Positions 1 through 10,329 of a stretch of DNA of 64,000 nt are shown here, piece after piece. The position numbers and the translations under genes were made by a program. This stretch comes from Symsagittifera roscoffensis. Taxonomy: Eukaryota > Xenacoelomorpha > Acoela > Convolutidae. The stretch is from assembly GCF_963678635.1 (NCBI RefSeq), contig NC_087066.1, positions 4,714,485-4,778,484 of the forward strand. The letters are read 5' to 3'. The notes beneath the pieces were generated by a model. That model was not told the origin of the DNA. It did no database searches and saw only the letters and a list, made by a program, of their open reading frames with translations. How positions within the stretch are numbered: the first letter of the stretch is position 1; each line of letters opens with the position of its first letter.

Positions 1-326
1 CAGCTCGCCCACACTTATTAGTTCTTTGCCTAGGTCATCGGGCTGTATCTTATCGATCAGGAAATCGTCCCCATAAATGTTATACCTCATGCCTGTGCGT
101 TTGCGATTGCCAATCCTTGTCCCCGCTGGTATTGATAAGTCTGGTTCTGTCCACTTCGGCACCTTACCTTGCTCCGGATCGTTCCAGTCTTCTTCCACAA
201 AAGATTCCGCTTCAGAGTCCGCTTCTATTTTTTCATTGTCATCCAAACTCAAGTTCTCATTGCCATCATTCTTGTCTCTGGTGCCTTTTTCGTTCACTTC
301 ACATGCTGGCTCCACCAGTAGGTACT
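1..326 (-). pseudogene. C-terminal tail of the gypsy polyprotein, out of frame with integrase
   Basis: The integrase frame stops at 327-329, but another minus frame stays open from there to base 1. It reads acidic, low-complexity sequence (runs such as DSEAESFVEEDW) and then basic sequence (GNRKRTGMRYN). The stop falls where the two frames cross, so a single-base indel probably separated this tail from integrase. I infer it is the natural polyprotein C-terminus. No known domain is visible. Confidence 0.6.
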
Positions 327-1450
327 CTATCCTTCCATGTCCTTTGGTATACACCAGTCTTCTGGGGATGGGACATGAGGCTTCAGGTTCTCATAATGTG
401 CTGCTCGCCCAGTACTCAAGCGGTAGAACCGTCCTTGTTGATGTTCTTCCGTTATCATGAATGGTCCTCTCCATCTCTTGAGTAGTTTCTTCGTCCCTTT
501 GCGCGGTATAACATTCTGGAAAACCCACACGTACTGGCCCACTTCATATGGCTTCGCCTGTAATATCCTTTCATCATATTTCTTGCGCTGTCTCATTTGT
601 GCTTTCGCAGTGTTCCTCCTGCATAGCTCGTTTATTTCCTGCTGTCTCTTGATCGCTTCTTTCACGTAAGCTTGAGGCGACGTCCTCTTCCCTTCATATT
701 CCGGGTAAAAGAATGTCAGGGGCATCGCTCTCTCTTTGCCTGTCAACATCATGAAAGGACTGATGCCCGTTGTTGAGTGTTGAGTACTGTTGTATGCCCC
801 TACGACTTGCGGCAGGTATTTATCCCAGTCCGTCATGTACCTTGAGCAGTATACCCTCAGCATGTTCACCAACGTTCTATTCTGTCTCTCTACCAGCCCG
901 TTGGTCTGAGGATGAAAAGTCGTTGAGTGTGCTTGAGCAATGTGTGACCTCTTCATTAATTCCTTAGTCAAGTCCCCCACAAAGGCCTTGCCGTTGTCTG
1001 AGTGAAAAGTCATTGGACAACCATACCTCGATATCCAATGGGTTATCAAGTGGTCAGAAGTCTCCTCTGCCGAAGCTGTTTGACACGACACCGCTTCTGC
1101 CAGCTTTGTGAAGTGATCAATTATAACCAGTATCTGGTTATACCCCGACTCCGTCATACAGATCTTCTGATGGTCTATCTGCACCACTTCATTAAATTCC
1201 GAGCTTTCCACCGACTTGAGTGGGAATTTCATCTTCCTTGGGTCTTTCACTTGCAGGCATGCCAGGCATGCATTCACCCACCTCTCACAAGCTTTCCTCA
1301 ACCCTGGCCAATCGAACCTGTGAAGTATTCTTTGTTGCACCTTGTCTATCCATTGGTGCCCCATTTGGTCGTGCGATCTGAATAGCACCTCTGTCTGATA
1401 TAATTGCGGTAAAATGATGAGGTTGTGTTTGTGTAATATCTTCTCCTCGT
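327..1450 (-). CDS. Integrase region of gypsy pol
   Basis: This segment encodes the DDE integrase that inserts the cDNA copy into host DNA. The N-terminal HHCC zinc-binding motif is visible (HDQMGH, later CLAC). The catalytic triad follows: Asp in VQIDHQ (about 1170-1185), Asp in FHSDNGKAF (about 985-1010) and Glu in LVERQNR (about 880-898). A GPF motif (KRWRGPFMI) lies near the C-terminus, as in Ty3/gypsy. The frame opens upstream of the methionine-like codon at 1388, in a purine-rich run around 1440-1470 where the main pol frame is left. The frame change may be a 1-nt indel or programmed; the A/G-rich context does not decide. It overlaps the end of the pol ORF by about 100 nt. Confidence 0.9.
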
Positions 1451-4400
1451 CTTTTCTCTTTCCTCTCTTTGTAGAACTGGCTCAGGATCTTGTAGCTGTC
1501 TTCTTCAAGTTCCCCTTTCTCCTTGGACCCCATTCGGATCCATTTGGAGAGGTTACTTGTCATCTTGTCAATGTTCTGGGCTCTTATCAGGTCCGACAGC
1601 CTATATCTCGCCTTGACATGTTCCTTCAGCGCCATGATCTGCCCATTCATTTCCCCAGAGTTGTGGACGTCGTCATTCAGCTTCACGCATACTATCCTCT
1701 TTACTATCTTCATGTCATCTTCTGGCACCAGATTTGTTCTCACATTTGAAATGCATGATAGTTCCCTGAATGGTTTCGAAACTGCAATTCTTTCAAGTTC
1801 TTCGCCTCCTCGTACTTCCTGTACGTCCAAGTTGAAGGTTCCTGAGGACGGATCTGTTTGTAATTCCCTGTCGCGGTGTCTAATCTTTTCTTCTGCCAAT
1901 ATCATGCAGAGACTATCTTGATTGTCGCTGCTCTCTTCCGAGTCCTCATCCCACATTTCACACTCCCCGGACAAATTTCCTCCTTCATTGTTTCCTTCCT
2001 CCGTGGACGTGGACCGCTCCCCGGACTCTTGACCTAGTCCCAGGTATTCAGCCTCTTCCTTGAACTCCACTCTTTTTTTCCTAACCCGAGTCTGTTCAAG
2101 AATGTCGGCTGGGATTTTTTCAATCAGTGACTGCACCACTTCCTTCCCAACAGTTTTAGTCACCTTCGAGGTACTTCCATCACTAACTAACCCGCTCTTT
2201 CGCAGTATTGTGACCTCAGGATCCTCCTTACTATTTTCTCGGATCACGGGCTTATCATCTGCTAGTTTCTCGAGTAACCTCTTTAAGTCATCGTCTATTT
2301 GTGCCTCTCCCGTCTCCACCTGGTTAAGATCGTAGCCTTTTGCTTTGAGCGTCTCCCTCACGATCTTTGACTTGAGCATTATTCCTATCGGCATCCCTCG
2401 GTTCTTTTTCAAGATTGTTTTTTCCGGAGTATCTTTTGGTAATTCGGGGTGACCCTCTATTGGTTTGCCTGATTTGTCCAACCATCTCGTGAGTGGAAGA
2501 CTGTCGTACGTTTCCTTGTCTATGAAGGAGAATCCATCCTTGATCTCAGGTCTATCTGCCTCCCTATGTTCTTGTCTCTCGTAGAACTCCGTCTTCTTGC
2601 TCAAGCTGTCAGCAATTTGATGTTTGTCTCGTGTTCTATGCTCAATTATCATGTTGTATCCATCCAGGCGAACTATCCACCTCCCAATGTAACTTTGGTC
2701 CATTGAGTACGTTTTCAGCCAGCTCAGTGCTCGATTGTCGACTCGCAACTTGAATGGCTCACTGCCCAGGTATGCCCTGTATTTCTCGACAAAGGTAACC
2801 ACCGCGAACATCTCTGCTTTTGGTGCTCCGTACTTCATTTCCGTGTCACTTAGGACTTTGCTCCCGTACGCTATTGGTCTCAAGACTGTCTTCCCGTTCC
2901 ACTCTTGTTCCTGATGGAGAATTCCAGAAATCGCTACTACTGACGCATTCGTATCCAGCACGTACATCCCTTTCTCTGTTGGCTTCCCTAGTACCGGTGC
3001 CTCGAACAACTCTCTATTTATTCTCTGGAATGACTCTTCTGCTGCGTTGTTCCACGTGAACTTTTTGCCCTTGTGTCTCATTAACTGTTGCATCGGATAA
3101 ACCTTGTCTGCATAGCCTTTGATGAATTCTCTGTAGTAATTTGCAAAACCCAGGAAGCTCATCAATTGGTGTTCGGTTTTTGGCAATTTCCAAGTTAGAA
3201 CTGCTTCTACTGCGTCTGGATCTGGTCTGATGCCGTGTCTGTCTACCATCCTGCCCAAGTATTTTATCGAGTCCTTGAGTATCTCACACTTTGATGGTTT
3301 GCACTTCAGCCCCGACCTCTTCATACACGCAAATAATTCGTCAAGTCTCTCAATGTGGTCCTCCAGTGTGGGTGTCGCTATTACCACGTCATCCACATAG
3401 CTTATTACCAGATTGCCATACTTCTTCGTCACGCCTATCAGCGCATGTGCCATCAACCGCTGAAATGTGGCAGTGGCATTGCAAAGACCAAACGGCATCC
3501 GTTTCCATTGAAACAGACCCAACGCGCAGGCAAACCCTGTCTTGTCCCTGTCCTGCTTCCTGAGTGGTACCTGCCAAAAAGCCGAGCATAAATCAAGAGT
3601 CGTAAAAAATTTTGCATCACCTAACTTCGAGAGACTCTCATCAATCCTAGGTATGGGATAGGCATCCTTCACCGTGACGGAGTTCAGGTATCGAAAGTCA
3701 CAACAAAACCTCAACTGGTCGCCTTTCTTTTTGACCATCACTACTCCACACGCCCACGGTGATTTGGATGGTTCTATCATGTCATACTCTAGTAGCGTTT
3801 CAATCTCCTTTCTACACGCATCCGATTTTTGTGGGGTCGTGCGCCTCGCCCCCTCCCTGTGCGGTATTGCGTTTTCCTCAAGTTCTATTTCATGGTCAAC
3901 AAAATTACAACACCCGATGTCTGCCTTATGTCTTGAAAAAACTTCCTCGTTCCGTTCTAGTACGTCCCTGATGGCTTCGAGCTGTTCGTCCGTTAACTTG
4001 CCTCTTAAATGTTCAATTTCCGGTAGGACCGGTTTATCACTCTGCATTTCATCTAGTGTGGGCCGTTCCGGGAAATTCGAACAGCTCGATAGTCCATCGT
4101 CCGTTTCTGACTTAAGTGATTTAATAAGTCCTGAAGAATCTTTTAATTTCTGCAATCGTCTCAAGATACAAATTTTGTCCCTATGATTGGGGCCATCAAC
4201 AACTTCATTTTGCTTATGGTTTTCAGTCATTTCATATCGAGTTTTTACGGGTAAAGCATATCCCAGTTTCCTCCCCCTCTGTATCGTGATTGGTATGTCA
4301 AGGGTATTCAACAAGACACTCACGCAGAGACCGCTCTTCGTTATCGAGAAGGATCTTCCTAAAACAGCAGCACTTTGACTATTTGGATTTGGGACTATGC

Positions 4401-6633
4401 ATACCTGTTTGTTGTCACTTAGTTCATCATAATTTTTCATTCGCAAGCTTACGATCGCCGCTTCGTTCGCCTTTAGCCTCACTCTCCTACTCAAGAATAC
4501 TGGTGCTTTGGTCTCATTTGCCATTATTAAATTTACCGGTTTGATTGCGTACCTCCTATCCGGGTTCCGTATCCTGAACATTGCGTTGTTTAGATCAATC
4601 GCTACATCAAAGTTCCTGATGAAGTCTCTGCCTAAAATAAATTGGTCAGACTCATCTAGGTTTTCTACCACAAGAAAGCTCATCCACAGGTTACGTTCCC
4701 CCAGATTCAGGGCTATTATCGGCGTTCTGCCCAACACCCGCAGCGCCCCTTTGTTTGCAGCTGACAACCGTATTCTTGAATCTATCAAATCATTTTTGTT
4801 TAAGCCCATTCGTTCCCAAGTTTCGATTGGTATGACATTCAAGACCGCTCCCGTATCAAGTAACCCACGTAACTGAGTCTTCTTGCCACTTATGTCGAGC
4901 ACATGTGGTGATACATCTGCCTCTGTCCCGATGTGCATTGCATCTTTCTCAAGCATGGCGCAGTGTCCAATCGATCTCACTTTCAACTCTTCTTTTCCCA
5001 CGTAGATTTGCCCTATTAGATCTTCATCACATCTTATCATTGTTTTCGTATAGATGTTGATCCCATCTATATTTAGCATCACCTCATGTGGACCATAAGC
5101 TTCTGTGTACCTGTTATCAACTCGTACCGACTTGCTACCCCCTCTCGTGAGTAGTGCCCTCAATGCTCTAGAAGTCGTTTGTGGGCTTATACAACTCAAG
5201 TAATCTGCGTCCACATCAATGTGCATTATTGTCTGTTCACTTGGTTCGCTCAAGTTTCTCGTTACCTCATGGCCGCCCACAGTGATTATTGACATTATTC
5301 TTGCCCCAATCTTTGTTATGCCGAATGGTTTTCCTGTAACCATCTTTACAGTGTTGCAGTTTCCCTTTTTTGTCGACCCCGCTACAGCCTCTGGTATTGT
5401 TTGTGAGCAAGTTAATGCTTCGTTCATTTTCTGTCTTTCGATCTCTTGCTTCAGCCGTTGTTCTATTTCTTTCGCTGCCAGATCCTGTTTCACTTTGTTG
5501 ATGGCCTCCGCTGCCGCCTTCTCATAATTTATTTCTAGGGCGTTCCTTGCCGTGGCTTTTATTGCACTATTACATTGTGTTACAGCTTTCACTGTTTTCG
5601 TCGGCAGTTCCGCACTTGGTTTTTCTAGATTTTTCTTCTCAAATTTACCTTGTCTGTTTCTCTGGTTCTGTACCGCTGCTAACGCCAACTTGTGTTTTGG
5701 ATGACTCTGATTCTTGACCGCCTCCCAAAACAACGGGCAGTCCATCCTGAAGTGCCCCTCTTGGTTGCAGAAGAAGCATCTTGCACCTATTTTGATGATC
5801 AAGCCACTATAGAACTCGTGTTCCTCCATCTGGCTCATATCTTCCTCATCGGGTGCATATCCCAAACTCTTCATGCCCTGTTTGTATGTCGTGCAATCTG
5901 CCACATGATGATCAGCTGACCCGCAGTTCGCGCATGATCTTCGTTTGTCAATGTCATCTCTGGGCTTGTACCATGACGACCTTTGTGGCTGGCTCCCCCC
6001 TTGCGTATTCCTGTTGTCTGAGTACGAGTATTTCTTGGGTTTCATTAGCATGTATTCTCTTGACTTCTGCCTCATCTCTTCTGGAGTTGGTGCACTGTCT
6101 TTCGACAACGTATAGTATGTTGCTAACATCGTTCTCAAGTCATCACTCTTTACCCCATTAATGAACTTTGAGGCGATGCTGAAGTTCCTTCGATTGGTAG
6201 ATTCTTCCGGGTCACTCCTTCTTCTCAAGCTCTCAAGATCATCTAGGAACCCGTCTAGCGATTCATCGTCCCTTTGCCTTCTCTTTTCAAATCGCATCAT
6301 CGCTTGATGTCCCTTCATGCCTGAGCCGAATCGATTTAACAATATTTCGAAGATTTTGTCCGCTGTATCGCGTTCCTCTTCTTTCTTCGCAACCACGCAT
6401 TTCAATGCCGTGCCTTCCAGGTTGCTCAGTATCGCTGTGCATGCTTGCCTCTCATCGTTCAAGTTGTCTTGTTCCAAGTGCAACCTCATGACTTCTACCC
6501 AAGTGTCAATGCATCCATCTGAATCATCCTTGAATTCTTTCGGTTTTTTGAAAGTTTTCCTGGATTTTTTGCTTCCTCTGTCACTCGAGTGGGCGTTCCT
6601 TGTGGCGAAGGCTTCTAGTGTCCTCTTCGTCAT
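1285..6633 (-). CDS. Gag-protease-RT-RNase H polyprotein of gypsy element
   Basis: This ORF of about 1780 codons contains, in order: a capsid-like region (aa 1-210), two CCHC zinc knuckles at about aa 234 (CANCGSADHHVADC) and 284 (CFFCNQEGHFRMDC), a retropepsin DTG (LLDTGAVLNVIP, about 593), reverse transcriptase with YVDD (about 1079) and LLDLCSAFWQVP-type motif A, and RNase H starting near 1226 (LDTNASVVAISG). Between RNase H and integrase lies an acidic linker of more than 300 aa (about 1400-1780), unusually long for the family. The last 30 or so codons run past the point where the integrase frame takes over and are probably not natural. The reading frame is the same as the upstream ORF, with one TGA between. 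Function: capsid, maturation and copying of the element's RNA. Confidence 0.93.
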   Translation of the reverse strand: MTKRTLEAFATRNAHSSDRGSKKSRKTFKKPKEFKDDSDGCIDTWVEVMRLHLEQDNLNDERQACTAILSNLEGTALKCVVAKKEEERDTADKIFEILLNRFGSGMKGHQAMMRFEKRRQRDDESLDGFLDDLESLRRRSDPEESTNRRNFSIASKFINGVKSDDLRTMLATYYTLSKDSAPTPEEMRQKSREYMLMKPKKYSYSDNRNTQGGSQPQRSSWYKPRDDIDKRRSCANCGSADHHVADCTTYKQGMKSLGYAPDEEDMSQMEEHEFYSGLIIKIGARCFFCNQEGHFRMDCPLFWEAVKNQSHPKHKLALAAVQNQRNRQGKFEKKNLEKPSAELPTKTVKAVTQCNSAIKATARNALEINYEKAAAEAINKVKQDLAAKEIEQRLKQEIERQKMNEALTCSQTIPEAVAGSTKKGNCNTVKMVTGKPFGITKIGARIMSIITVGGHEVTRNLSEPSEQTIMHIDVDADYLSCISPQTTSRALRALLTRGGSKSVRVDNRYTEAYGPHEVMLNIDGINIYTKTMIRCDEDLIGQIYVGKEELKVRSIGHCAMLEKDAMHIGTEADVSPHVLDISGKKTQLRGLLDTGAVLNVIPIETWERMGLNKNDLIDSRIRLSAANKGALRVLGRTPIIALNLGERNLWMSFLVVENLDESDQFILGRDFIRNFDVAIDLNNAMFRIRNPDRRYAIKPVNLIMANETKAPVFLSRRVRLKANEAAIVSLRMKNYDELSDNKQVCIVPNPNSQSAAVLGRSFSITKSGLCVSVLLNTLDIPITIQRGRKLGYALPVKTRYEMTENHKQNEVVDGPNHRDKICILRRLQKLKDSSGLIKSLKSETDDGLSSCSNFPERPTLDEMQSDKPVLPEIEHLRGKLTDEQLEAIRDVLERNEEVFSRHKADIGCCNFVDHEIELEENAIPHREGARRTTPQKSDACRKEIETLLEYDMIEPSKSPWACGVVMVKKKGDQLRFCCDFRYLNSVTVKDAYPIPRIDESLSKLGDAKFFTTLDLCSAFWQVPLRKQDRDKTGFACALGLFQWKRMPFGLCNATATFQRLMAHALIGVTKKYGNLVISYVDDVVIATPTLEDHIERLDELFACMKRSGLKCKPSKCEILKDSIKYLGRMVDRHGIRPDPDAVEAVLTWKLPKTEHQLMSFLGFANYYREFIKGYADKVYPMQQLMRHKGKKFTWNNAAEESFQRINRELFEAPVLGKPTEKGMYVLDTNASVVAISGILHQEQEWNGKTVLRPIAYGSKVLSDTEMKYGAPKAEMFAVVTFVEKYRAYLGSEPFKLRVDNRALSWLKTYSMDQSYIGRWIVRLDGYNMIIEHRTRDKHQIADSLSKKTEFYERQEHREADRPEIKDGFSFIDKETYDSLPLTRWLDKSGKPIEGHPELPKDTPEKTILKKNRGMPIGIMLKSKIVRETLKAKGYDLNQVETGEAQIDDDLKRLLEKLADDKPVIRENSKEDPEVTILRKSGLVSDGSTSKVTKTVGKEVVQSLIEKIPADILEQTRVRKKRVEFKEEAEYLGLGQESGERSTSTEEGNNEGGNLSGECEMWDEDSEESSDNQDSLCMILAEEKIRHRDRELQTDPSSGTFNLDVQEVRGGEELERIAVSKPFRELSCISNVRTNLVPEDDMKIVKRIVCVKLNDDVHNSGEMNGQIMALKEHVKARYRLSDLIRAQNIDKMTSNLSKWIRMGSKEKGELEEDSYKILSQFYKERKEKRRGEDITQTQPHHFTAIISDRGAIQIARPNGAPMDRQGATKNTSQVRLARVEESL

Positions 6634-6651
6634 TTCCCAGGTACTTGCTCA

Positions 6652-7734
6652 CGTCATGACATCCGGTCCCACGTTGTTGTGAGTCGTGGAGTCTCCTGGA
6701 CCACTTGTTGTGTTTGCTGTTCCACTTTTTATAATCGCCTGGGCCCCCACCGGTGCCGTACTCGCAGCCTCCCGGGGTACTGGTAACGGTGTTGACTGTC
6801 GTTTGTTCCTTTGTGGTTCCACGAAGTCAACTCTATTACCTTGTGTCCGCTCCGCCGCTGGCCTGTCTTGTGGTGTTGAATTCCTCAAGATAGCGTCTAA
6901 CTTTGTCTGTATCGCACTTGAGCTCTCAGCCTGGTCCCTACTCATCGTATCCATTCTCGTTTCCAAACTCTCCAACTGGCTATTCACTGCGTCATATCGC
7001 TGCTTCATTTCTCGCATGTCTTTTCTGATGTTCTTGTCTCGCTCTCCATCAGTGGTGTCTACTTTGTCAGACATCTGCTGAAGCTTTTCCTCTGTTGCTC
7101 TCGCTAGATGGAAATAGCTGTCCAGAAACTCATGTTTGTTGTTTCTCATTTCCTTCCTTATCACATTTCTATCCTCTTCGCTGTGCTTCAGTTTCTCGTC
7201 TATCTGATCTAGCTTCGCCATCAAGTCGCTTAGCTCAAGAGTAGTTGTTCCATGGTCCGTTGTTGTCCTGTAGTCGGTCGCTGGTCCCGATTTTTTCTGA
7301 TCATCGTTTTGGACGGTCTCTGTCGTTCTCGTGGACACTGTTCCGAATGTTTTGCTTTTCTTGGCTTTCGTCTCCTCCACTGCTGCGTCTCTCGATTTCA
7401 TTCCGACCATCATCGCCAATCTTTCAGTAGAAGACGTTCTCTTTTGAGACTCATCCTTCACCGTTTCTGGCGTGTTGTCTATTGTGTCTTCCACGTTGTC
7501 TATCGGTGAGAACTCCATGCGCTTCGGATTAGGTTCGTCCGCATTGGGCATCGGAGTTGACTCTGTCGTTTTCTTTCCCACTTCATCCACACTTTGATCC
7601 GATGTCTCTAGTTCAATCTCGATGGTGGGTTCTATTCGTTCCCTTTCCGTGCCCTCTTTTGCTCTGTTCTCCGTAGTACTCCTCGTGTTGACCATACTAA
7701 CTGAAAAATTCTTCTTTGTTACCTTCGGACCCAT
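6652..7734 (-). CDS. N-terminal gag-like coiled-coil ORF of gypsy element
   Basis: A 361-aa ORF starting MGPKVTKKNF and ending GPDVMT before TGA at 6649-6651. It is rich in Glu, Lys, Thr and Ser and has a strong heptad-like region at about aa 170-280 (many E, K, R, L and M residues), so it probably forms a coiled coil. No catalytic motif is seen. It is in the same frame as the gag-pol ORF, and codons stay open after the TGA until ATG 6633. It is therefore either a separate structural protein or the N-terminus of a single polyprotein read through the stop. I do not recognise a named domain. Confidence 0.75.
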
Positions 7735-8106
7735 TGATGTTGTTTTACGTAGCGACGAATTATACTTTGTCTTCGCCTCGGTAGATCTTTTTTCACTACC
7801 GGTACCCTGCTCCGCCTCATTATTTACAATTGTTCCTATTTACAGTATTACTATCTACAAAATTCTACTCTAAGGTTAAAACTTCTTTTGACAAAATTTT
7901 ATAAAAAGAAATTTACAATTCGCTAAAAACAACTTTTCCTGAGCTTTTGAAAATTCTATATGTTAGGATTGGATAGAAAGTTTGATTCTGCAATTGGTTA
8001 CTTCAACCTGACTTAGTACTCTTTTAGTACCCCCCTTCTTTATACTGTTCCAATACTTTCTCTCTCCTGTCCCAAGACTATTCAGTGTTGTCCCAGTACT
8101 TCTTGT
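7735..8106. other. Leader side of gypsy element, no gene
   Basis: AT-rich sequence upstream of the gag-like start. No ORF with recognisable content. It becomes rich in GTCCCAAGAC words from about 8060, grading into the tandem array. Confidence 0.5.
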
Positions 8107-8760
8107 TAGTGTCCCAAGACCACTGTCCCAAGACCCTTGCCCTAAGACTACTGTCCCAAGACTACTGTCCCAAGACTACTGTCCCAAGACTAGTGTCCCA
8201 AGACTAGTGTCCCAAGACTACTGTCCCAAGACTAGTGTCCCAAGACTACTGTCCCAAGACCACTGTCCCAAGACTACTGTCCCAAGACTACTGTCCCAAG
8301 ACTACTGTCCCAAGACTAGTGTCCCAAGACTACTGTCCCAAGACCACTGTCCCAAGACCACTGTCCCAAGACCACTGTCCCAAGACCACTGTCCCAAGAC
8401 CACTGTCCCAAGACCACTGTCCCAAGACCACTGTCCCAAGACCACTGTCCCAAGACTACTGTCCCAAGACCACTGTCCCAAGACTACTGTGTTAAGACTA
8501 GTGTCCCAAGACCACTGTCCCAAGACCACTGTCCCAAGACTACTGTCCCAAGACCACTGTCCCAAGACTACTGTCCCAAGACTAGTGTCCCAAGACTGTT
8601 TCGTACCAAGACTGCTCTGGTCCAAGACTGTCCCAAGACTGCACTGTCCCAAGACTGTCACAAGACTGCTCTGTCCCGAGACTGTCCCAAGACCGTGTTG
8701 CTCCAAGACTGTCCCCAGACTGCAATGTCCCAAGACTTCTTCGGTACTGTCCCAAGACTT
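8107..8760 (+). repeat. 14-bp tandem array, consensus GTCCCAAGACYACT
   Basis: More than 40 copies of a 14-bp unit, GTCCCAAGAC followed by TACT, CACT or TAGT. The array is most regular from 8150 to 8590; the right end (8590-8760) is degenerate with variable spacing. Because 14 is not a multiple of 3 and the unit has no stop in several frames, long spurious ORFs run through it on both strands (14-residue protein period). Minisatellite, probably within or beside the retrotransposon leader. Confidence 0.95.
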
Positions 8761-9647
8761 GTCACTGAGTGTCTGGATATCGGATCTCTTCTTCTTCGTT
8801 GTAGGGACTCTTGAACCACTGTACCTTTTACCACCACTTGAGCTCTAGTAAAAATTTTCCAAAATCCCTTACTTAATGGCCAAAACCCAAATACTAACCC
8901 CCCAGTATTTATCTCCCTCTCGTTGTTTCAGGCTATTTGAAACCCTACCTTCCTCGCAGGTATCTTGTGATCACCTGTTTGTTCAAATACCAACAACAAA
9001 TTTTCAACAAAACGTAAAAATTTAAACAGGAAAAAATTTCAAAAACAGAGAGATGAAATCTCCCAAAATTCAAGGTTGACAGATGTCAATCTTTGTCCGA
9101 AAAAATGTCTGGTACCCGATTGCCACGCGTTTTCCTCCCCCCTGCTAGCGATCTTATGGGGTATCACAAAAACTGTCTATGTCCGTTCCCCCCTACCGAT
9201 CCGACCAGGGTACCTACCTTAACCTGATGTTAAATTTGGATATCCGCTTCTTATAACCAACGCGTGTAAGTATCTAATGTAACTAAATGGACGATGCCGA
9301 ACAATTAGTTACTCTAATGTGTCCCTCTTTTTTACAATTTACTACCGCTAACCTCTAACCTAACCAGCCCCCCTTCTAACCTCCCCCCCTCTTTAGCCCC
9401 CCTCTTAAGCCGAAAAGTCCCTTAAGCGCCGAGTGCTAAACCACTCGAGAGAAAACCGTAGACCTGTTTCCAGGCCTACTTGTGTAAAAACTTCCTCAAA
9501 ACAATGGGGCTCCGCTTATCCAATTTTACACTTTTAATGTAATGTGGATTCTAACGATACCCGTTTGCCCAACTTGAGAACACCCCTGTGTGTCCTCTTG
9601 TAGTGATCCCGTGCTGGTTGTCTCCGTTCTGCACTTGACAGCAGCAT
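8761..9647. other. Non-coding, no feature recognised
   Basis: No supported gene. C-rich stretches (for example around 9360-9420) and a short complementary segment (GAGTGCTAAACCACTC, 9430-9445) are visible. Part of this may belong to the 5' LTR of the gypsy element, but no boundary can be fixed without its partner LTR. Confidence 0.4.
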
Positions 9648-9845
9648 CACCTTCCCACTTGGCTGGTCACCTCTTCCAGTCAAGTTTCCTGGCGGTTCAG
9701 CTCAGTCCTTCTGAACCACTTTCCCACTCGGCTGGTCACCTCTTCCAGTCAAGTCTCCTAGTGGTCCGGTTCGATCCTTGTGAACCACTTTCCCACTCGG
9801 CTGGTCACCCTTTCCAGTCAAGTCTCCTAGTGGTCTGGCTAGGTT
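9648..9845 (+). repeat. Three tandem copies of a unit of about 65 bp
   Basis: Each copy contains TTCCCACTYGGCTGGTCAC, then TTCCAGTCAAGT, CTAGTGGT and GAACCACT. The copies differ at a few positions. No coding meaning is visible; the ORF across it reflects the repeat. Confidence 0.9.
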
Positions 9846-10329
9846 GCAATCTATCTGAAAACCCTTAACAACGCCCCCCACTCGGGCACCTTATTGAAGT
9901 CACTGGTTTAAATTGCTAGATTGATCGAAACGATCGGTCTTATAAAACAGTATGGGTATACTATTTAATAAATATAAAGGTTTGATCCAAATGCTCTGGT
10001 ATCAAAGTCACTGTCTTTTTTGTTTTATGGTTTTTATTCCTTTTTCTATACTTTTTTCTTGTTTTTGTTTCGCTTTTTGTCTTTTTGCTCGTGTTTTTGT
10101 CCCCCTAGTTACCCCCCTTACTCGGTTAGCTAGGCCTCGTTCGGAGAGCGTACCAAGAAGTTTTCTCAAGTTTTCTTAAAAAGCTACCACGGTACAACCG
10201 GAAGGTTTGCACATTCCCGCTGAACCGTACCACCGGTACTCTAGAATGGGCATGCAGCCCGGAGCTGTGTCAAGTGGGTTCGACTCCGTAGTCATGATGT
10301 CGTAAAAACACCCAGGAGCGCCATAAAAA
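9846..10329. other. Non-coding spacer, no feature recognised
   Basis: AT- and T-rich with no recognisable protein. A plus-strand TGGTATCAAAGTC at about 9998 resembles a primer-binding site, but its orientation is wrong for the minus-strand gypsy element. Confidence 0.4.

Larger units (their letters stand above)
1..7734 (-). mobile_element. Ty3/gypsy LTR retrotransposon, incomplete at left edge
   Basis: On the minus strand the order is N-terminal gag-like ORF, capsid/nucleocapsid with two CCHC knuckles, DTG protease, reverse transcriptase, RNase H, then integrase. That order, with integrase last and a GPF-type motif near its C-terminus, is diagnostic of Ty3/gypsy. The 3' tail and 3' LTR lie beyond base 1, so no LTR pair can be compared. 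The 5' LTR should lie to the right of 7734, probably within 7.7-10 kb, but I could not delimit it. Coding is interrupted by one in-frame TGA and two frame changes, otherwise remarkably intact, so the copy is probably recent. Confidence 0.93.

Noticed and set aside
8107-8760. CRISPR-like regular spacing
   Set aside because: Units are adjacent with no unique spacers, and the window is eukaryotic.
8207-8848. 213-codon repetitive ORF (SQDYCPK repeats) and its antisense partner
   Set aside because: Product of the 14-bp tandem array; frames stay open only by the repeat's composition.
9990-10012. TGGTATCAAAGTC as a primer-binding site
   Set aside because: It is on the plus strand, but the nearby gypsy element is on the minus strand; no LTR end next to it could be shown.
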